NCBI RefSeq assembly: GCF_002879865.1
Contig: NZ_PNXY01000011.1
Location: 62,001-126,000, forward strand
Direction of reading: 5' to 3'
Source of the DNA: Paraburkholderia rhynchosiae
GTDB taxonomy: Bacteria > Pseudomonadota > Gammaproteobacteria > Burkholderiales > Burkholderiaceae
Length of the DNA: 64,000 nucleotides
Under the pieces are notes generated by a model that was not told where the DNA came from, made no database searches, and saw only the letters and a list, made by a program, of their open reading frames with translations. Numbering within the stretch: the stretch's first letter is position 1; each line of letters begins with the position of its first letter. Of this stretch, positions 59,495-64,000 are shown one piece after another. The position numbers and the translations under genes were made by a program.

Positions 59495-60175
59495 TCAGCT
59501 CTCCGGCAGCTCACCCGTGTATTCGAAGGCCACCGTCCCTTTCGGATGTCTGAACCAGCCGGGGTCGCGGTAGTCGTTCCTGCCGAGCCCCTCTCGCACC
59601 TTCACGACGCTAAACATGCCGCCCATTTCGAGCGCGCCGAACGGCCCTGTGCCGGTCATCATCGGCAACGTGTTGTCGGGCAGCGGCATTTTGAACTCAT
59701 AGACGAAGGTCTTGCCGGGCGGAATATGCGGTTGCGTGAGGCCGCCCACTCCGTCCATTCCGCACGGGACCCGCATCCCCTGCCAATGCACGGTCGTGTG
59801 TTCCGGCAGTTTGTTCGTGACGAAGATGCGGACCTTGTCGCCTTCGACGGCCTCGATGGTCGGGCCAGGCGCCTGACCGTTATATCCCCACAGATTCGCC
59901 TTCATGCCGGGCGCCACTTCGCGCACGACCGGCTCTGCCGTCAGGTGGAACTCCTTCCAGCCGTTCTTCATGCGCCATGGAAGCGTCCAGCCGTTCAGCG
60001 TGGCCACGGGTGTATACGGGCGGCCGTTGGGCGGCATGAGCGGGGGTTGGGTAGCGGTTTTCTGCATCGTGGGCGCTTCCGGCAGCGACGCCGCACCGGC
60101 CTTGCTGACCAATGCCGCGCCAAGCAGCGCAGCGCCCGAACCGCCGAGAAATGTTCGACGTGAGAGCATATTCAT
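59495..60175 (-). pseudogene. Multicopper oxidase with large in-frame deletion
   Basis: The 226-residue product starts like a Tat-exported copper oxidase (SRRTFLGGSGAALLGAAL) and follows such proteins closely up to PHIPPGKTFVYEF (residue 161). It then jumps to MPLPDNTLPMMTGTGPFG, GMFSVVKVREGLGRNDYRDP and the ordinary C-terminus TGELPE. In full-length relatives about 230 residues lie between these points, carrying the HPH, HPIHLHG and HCHKSHH copper ligands. In addition the first ligand site reads VHWQGM instead of VHWHGM. The frame is kept, yet copper oxidation should be impossible. The deletion junction is at about 59690. It is co-directional with the TolC remnant upstream. Confidence 0.85.
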
Positions 60176-60936
60176 TTACCTTCTGAAATCGCGGACGCGC
60201 CGTTCGCGGGTACTGTTTGTTACTGTTTGTGATTGCGCTGTATGCGTCGAGGGATCGTGCGCGTCGTGTATGTCAGGTACGTCCGGAGCTTGCGACATGG
60301 CAAGCGGCGGAAAGCGGCCGCCAAGCGACTGCTGCAACTCCGTCTCTGCCAGCCAATAGTCTTTCAGTGCGTCGATATAGCCGTTGACGGCGACCGCCTG
60401 ATCGCGCGAATCGGCTAGTAGCTCGAACACGCTGGCGAGCATGCCGTTGTAGCGCAGCAGCATTTCATCGGAGACGATCTTGCGTAAGGGCACGACCTCG
60501 TCGCGATAGTGCTTCGCAACGTCGTAGCTCGTCAGGTAGGCGGAATACGATTCGCGTACTTCGGAGCGCGCGTCGATTGCCGTCTGGGCGAGCCGGTTCG
60601 CCGACTGCATATAGATGGCCTCGGCGCGCGCAACCTGTGCGCTGCCCCAGTCGAACAGCGGAATCCTCATTTAGGCGGGCCGCCTGCCCAATCCCGGCTT
60701 TACGGGTCGGCCTCGGAGATGCCCAGTTCGCCGTATGAAGCCTGCAGTCCCCGGTTGTTCAGCAACGCAAGCTGGATGGCATGGTCCATGGCCAGCGGCT
60801 TGGAAAGCAGTTGCTGCGTACGCTTGGAGACAGCGTCGCGGTCCGCGTCGGTCTTCATTTTCGGCACGGTGTTCGTGGTGTTGACGGCAGTCTTCTTTCG
60901 AACGGGTGGCGTCCGTATGATGCGCGAGATGGCGCA
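60176..60936 (-). pseudogene. TolC-family outer-membrane factor, disrupted
   Basis: Two remnants of one gene lie in order. The 5' remnant (about 60936-60700) encodes MKTDADRDAVSKRTQQLLSK then HAIQLALLNNRGLQASYGEL and GISEAD before a stop. The 3' remnant (60670-60176) encodes RIPLFDWGSAQVARAEAIYM to ELQQSLGG, the C-terminal half of a CusC/TolC-like protein. The expected family block QAGRLPNPGF, which should follow SEAD, is found on the opposite strand at 60674-60700 (AGRLPNPGFT), showing a local inversion. Roughly 200 middle residues are missing. It ends directly at the copper-oxidase remnant start. Confidence 0.8.
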
Positions 60937-61067
60937 CGGAGAACACGAACATCATGGGAGCGGCCACGGTTCTCATGATCGCGGCTCGCACTCACGTGAC
61001 CAGCGTTCGCGTCAGGAACATTGAACGGGTGCCTGAATTGCGCAGCGCCCGCGCAAAGAATCCGGCC

Positions 61068-61448
61068 CTACAGTAGCGCTTTCGCGTGCACATCGCGAAG
61101 GAAATGCAGTACATGTTCACGTCCTCCCCGCTGCCATACATCGACGTGGTTCGCTTGGTCGATCAGCATTAGTCTCGCCGGCGCGCGGATCGCCGCATAC
61201 AGTGCGGCAAACAAGGCGGGCGGTATCACGTGATCCGCCAGGCCGCCGTATCCGAGAACCGGCACGCGCACGCGGCCGATCTTCGATACATTGTCGTAAC
61301 GGTCGCGCATGAGCCAGCGAAACGCGAACAGCGGAAAGCGCGTTTTCGCGACGTCCATGCGCGAATGCTCGATGCACTGCACGTCATACGCGGGGCCATG
61401 CTGCCGCAGCAACGCTTCAAAGCGGATTTCGACGATGCGCCAGTTCAT
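61068..61448 (-). pseudogene. C-terminal fragment of an alpha/beta hydrolase
   Basis: About 125 residues match the end of an alpha/beta hydrolase: the block VRVPVLGYGGLADHVIPPAL carries the acid residue and MLIDQANHVDVWQRG the catalytic histidine. The oxyanion region and the nucleophile elbow expected upstream are absent. Another frame just upstream reads like related protein (SLASFRAKPWGFDDALLDDL), so a frameshift plus truncation is likely. It lies between the copper-efflux remnants and the Pcm fusion gene. No start signal was found. Confidence 0.55.
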
Positions 61449-61539
61449 GCGCGGCGAGTGTCGACAGGTCGTCGAGTAGCGCATCATCGAAGCCCCACGG
61501 CTTTGCCCTGAAGCTCGCCAGCGAACGTGCCAGAAAACT

Positions 61540-63669
61540 TCATACGCCGAACGGATACAGATCCGGCTCGCGCTCGGTTGCGCGCGTGGCGAGCGGCTCG
61601 ACCGCAGTTGTCGTGTCGAACCATACGTATCCATCGAATTGCTCGGGCAGCACGGCTTCCGCATAGTGACTATGCAACTCCGTCTCGGGCCGATAGATGA
61701 CGCCGATAAAACGTTCGAGCCGCGCCTCATTCAAGCGCTCGCGAAGTAGCGCATCGGCACCGCGCGACAAATCGACGAAACAGCGCGCCTCGCCGGACGC
61801 ATGAAACTGATACTCATAGCTGTCGTCACGCGAAGGCCGCACAACCTTGACTTCCATCGGGCCGTCCCAATCAGACGCCGCGGCGACCGCGCCTGCGTGG
61901 GTGCCGAAGCCGATCAATGCGGCGGTGTCGCAGAAACGTTCGCGGCAAAGTTGTCCAACGTTCAGCTCGTTGCGCACGCGGCCCATTTCCGTCGCGGCCG
62001 CGTTGCCGATGTGCGAGTTGTGCGCCCACACCACCGCGCGGCTGTCGGGTCCGCGCGAATCGAGCAGGCTCTCGAGCGTCTCGAACATGTGCGTGTCGCG
62101 CAGATTCCAGCTATCCGCCGAGCTTCGATACATGATTCGATAGTAGCGTTCGGCCGACGCCACGAGGCGCGCATTCTGCGCGGCATCGAACCATCGGTCG
62201 CTGTCGCCGTTCGATTGCTCGAGCCGCTTGCGCAAGAGGTCTTGCAACTGCTGGACCACCGCGTTCTCGCAAGTCGCGAAGCCCGCCGAGAAGGCCGCAC
62301 GTCCGTACACTTGCGGGTCCTTCTGCCACGGTGTCAGACAGCCGTAGCGTTCACGCGCGACCTGCGCTGCTTCGGGATCTGTGCGGTCCAGATAGTCGAG
62401 CACGGCGGCAATTGACGCGGACAGGCTGTACATGTCGAGGCCGTAAAAGCCGCAGCGTCGTTCATCGGCTGCGCGTTCGTTATGCGCGCGCAACCAGCGG
62501 ACGAATGCGGCGAACTCCTCGTTTCTCCACATCCATACGGGAAAGCGCTGGAACGGCGGCTCGTCGGTGCGCGGCTCACGCGAGCGCACATAGCCGTCAA
62601 TGACAGCCGCATCGGGCCAGTCGGCTTCGACGGCGACAATATTGAAGCCATGCCGCTCGACGAGGCGCCGCGTGATCGCAGCGCGCCCCCGGTAGAACTC
62701 GGAGGTGCCGTGACTGCATTCGCCAAGCAGCACGACGCGCTTCGTACGCAGATGATCGAATGCATCGCCGAAGCTCGCGTCTTCGGGCTCGGGCAGCGGG
62801 CGCGCGGCAGCGGCGATCAGACCGGCGAGCGGCTGGGGTTGTCGTTGTTTACGCGGCTGCGCTTGCCGCTGTGACTGCCGCTGTGATTGCGGCTGTCTTT
62901 GGGTCGGAGATTGTTGCTGTGGTTGCCGCCGCGATTGCTTCAGAGGCATGCCGCCCGGCGGCTCGCGAAACTCCTTCGCGGGCGTTGTTTCATTGCCGTC
63001 CTCGGGCCAGCCCTGTTCGCCGATCAGCGGCACGAAATGCACGTCCCAGAGGTTCTCTTCGTCGAACTCCGTGTCACTGCGGCGCGTCACCTTGATGAGC
63101 TGCTGCGTCTCCATCGACGCGCCCACGGGCATCACCAGTCTGCCACCGATGGCCAATTGCTCGCGCCACGCCGGCGGCACATCGGGACCGCCCGCAGCCG
63201 CGATGATCGCATCGAACGGTGCGGAAGCCGGCCAGCCGCGCGTGCCGTCGGCATGATGCACATCCACGTTATAAAAGCCGTGCTCTTGCAGAGTATGCCG
63301 CGCGGAATCCGCGAGCGATTCATAACGCTCGATGCTGTCGACATGCGCGGCGAGACGCGACGCGACGGCCGCCGCATAGCCCGATCCGGTGCCGACGTCG
63401 AGCACGCGATCGTCAGGCGATAACTCCGCCGCTTCGAGCATGCGCGCAACGATCACCGGCTGCGAAATCGTCTGGCCGTCGGACAACGGCAACGGGGTGT
63501 CGCTGTAGGCGAACTCGGCCAATTGCGGCAGCACGAACAGATGCCGCGGAACCTCGCGCATTGCATCGAGCACGCGCGGATCGCGCACGCCGCGCGACGC
63601 GATCTGGCTATCCACCATCTGTTGCCGTGCTTCTTCGAATGCTTCGTCCTTCGTTGTGGATTCATCCAT
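61540..63669 (-). CDS. Fusion of protein-L-isoaspartate methyltransferase and erythromycin esterase-like domain
   Basis: A 709-residue two-domain protein. Residues 1-215 are a Pcm-type methyltransferase that repairs isoaspartate: RHLFVLPQLAEFAYSDTPLP, ISQPVIVARMLE and SAM motif VLDVGTGSGYAAAV are all present. Residues 240-290 form a Gln/Arg/Pro-rich linker. The rest is an erythromycin esterase/succinoglycan-synthesis-type hydrolase, with VVLLGECSHGTSEFYRGRAA (active-site Glu and His), EADWPDA and VVWAHNSHIGNAA. Both domains look complete. ATG 63669 has GAAGG upstream. The esterase domain need not confer macrolide resistance; many relatives act on unknown substrates. It is the only intact gene in a decayed stretch. 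Confidence 0.9.
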   Translation of the reverse strand: MDESTTKDEAFEEARQQMVDSQIASRGVRDPRVLDAMREVPRHLFVLPQLAEFAYSDTPLPLSDGQTISQPVIVARMLEAAELSPDDRVLDVGTGSGYAAAVASRLAAHVDSIERYESLADSARHTLQEHGFYNVDVHHADGTRGWPASAPFDAIIAAAGGPDVPPAWREQLAIGGRLVMPVGASMETQQLIKVTRRSDTEFDEENLWDVHFVPLIGEQGWPEDGNETTPAKEFREPPGGMPLKQSRRQPQQQSPTQRQPQSQRQSQRQAQPRKQRQPQPLAGLIAAAARPLPEPEDASFGDAFDHLRTKRVVLLGECSHGTSEFYRGRAAITRRLVERHGFNIVAVEADWPDAAVIDGYVRSREPRTDEPPFQRFPVWMWRNEEFAAFVRWLRAHNERAADERRCGFYGLDMYSLSASIAAVLDYLDRTDPEAAQVARERYGCLTPWQKDPQVYGRAAFSAGFATCENAVVQQLQDLLRKRLEQSNGDSDRWFDAAQNARLVASAERYYRIMYRSSADSWNLRDTHMFETLESLLDSRGPDSRAVVWAHNSHIGNAAATEMGRVRNELNVGQLCRERFCDTAALIGFGTHAGAVAAASDWDGPMEVKVVRPSRDDSYEYQFHASGEARCFVDLSRGADALLRERLNEARLERFIGVIYRPETELHSHYAEAVLPEQFDGYVWFDTTTAVEPLATRATEREPDLYPFGV

Positions 63670-63710
63670 CGTCGACCTTCAATCAGGTATCGGACTGTTT
63701 GCAATACACC

Positions 63711-64000
63711 TCACGATGAGGCCATTACGCGGCACTCCCTCGCGCAGGAGCGGCACGCGGCAGCGCAATCCTTGCAGTGCTGCGCGTCGTGTTTTTCGCA
63801 TTCCTGCGCGCACGCATCGCAGAGATCCGCGCACATACCGCAGATCATCCTTGCCCGCTTGCTGCCGCGCGCCATCGCGCCCGACGCGAAACGGCAGGCC
63901 GCTGCGCAATCGATATCGGTTTTGATGCACTCGGCCATTTCGGCAACGCGCTGTTCGGAAAGGCAAGAGGCGGCACAGTGATCGCACGCTGTCGCACATG
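63711..64000 (-). CDS. Four-helix-bundle copper-binding protein (DUF326), 5' end beyond window
   Basis: The frame runs from the window edge to the TGA at 63711 and encodes at least 96 residues with about 20 cysteines. The pattern ACDHCAASCLSE, DIDCAAACRFASGAMARGS, MCADLCDACAQECEKH and CKDCAAACRSCARECR is that of DUF326/Csp-type proteins, whose cysteines line a four-helix bundle and bind many Cu(I) ions. The likely role is copper storage or detoxification. The start codon is outside the window. It lies upstream of the Pcm fusion gene on the same strand, consistent with copper-related remnants further downstream. Confidence 0.88.
   Translation of the reverse strand, partial: CATACDHCAASCLSEQRVAEMAECIKTDIDCAAACRFASGAMARGSKRARMICGMCADLCDACAQECEKHDAQHCKDCAAACRSCARECRVMASS

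Overview
The window is a dense, GC-rich chromosomal segment of a beta-proteobacterium. Gene content, codon use and the family versions seen (PuuD with a C-terminal cytochrome c domain, LpxL/PBP1A pair, ChrA, DUF1289, DUF1992, NodT-type lipoprotein) point to Burkholderiales, most probably Paraburkholderia or Burkholderia. No rRNA, tRNA, phage, insertion sequence or integrase was recognised. It looks like accessory and metabolic chromosome rather than a mobile island.

Layout. 1-6.1 kb: tail of an RND efflux pump with its outer-membrane lipoprotein, then an LpxL-type acyltransferase and a class A penicillin-binding protein; the spacers here carry four copies of a paired DnaA-box-like element. 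6.4-9.6 kb: a ribbon-helix-helix protein, PspA, and a TPR membrane protein. 9.7-13.1 kb: TetR regulator divergent from a Baeyer-Villiger-type monooxygenase and an alpha/beta hydrolase. 13.1-20.9 kb: a possible 39-residue small protein, a soluble chemoreceptor, a complete putrescine-type ABC importer (potFGHI order) and an Nramp manganese transporter. 21.2-28.7 kb: outer-membrane phospholipase A, DUF1289, OmpW, nitronate monooxygenase, aldehyde dehydrogenase, ABC-F ATPase (YbiT type) and dodecin.

28.8-46.3 kb is a purine salvage and catabolism region. It holds a BMP-type nucleoside/purine ABC importer (binding protein, two permeases, double ATPase), a LysR regulator, an 8-oxoguanine/guanine-type deaminase, 5-hydroxyisourate hydrolase and the membrane urate oxidase PuuD on one side. 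On the other side an opposing operon encodes an NCS1 permease, an allantoin/hydantoin-type racemase, PuuE allantoinase, OHCU decarboxylase, allantoicase and ureidoglycolate lyase, next to a GntR regulator with a clear self-overlapping operator. Together these would take urate to glyoxylate and urea; xanthine dehydrogenase and urease are not in the window.

46.5-57.1 kb: LD-carboxypeptidase, TadA with an unusual repeat-rich N-terminal extension, DUF1992, 2'-5' RNA ligase family protein, a chromate transporter preceded by a perfect LexA-type box, a methyltransferase, a GNAT acetyltransferase, a transmembrane chemoreceptor, a signal-less solute-binding protein and an EamA transporter. 57.2-59.4 kb: a periplasmic protein, a YedY-like molybdoenzyme and its cytochrome b561-type membrane partner.

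59.5-64 kb looks like a decayed copper-handling locus: a multicopper oxidase that has lost its copper-binding core by an in-frame deletion, a TolC-family gene broken by a micro-inversion plus deletion, a truncated hydrolase, an intact Pcm-erythromycin-esterase fusion, and a cysteine-rich copper-binding four-helix protein running off the edge. The most unusual sequence-level signals are the paired-box elements, the TolC micro-inversion, the TadA repeat extension and the SOS box before chrA.
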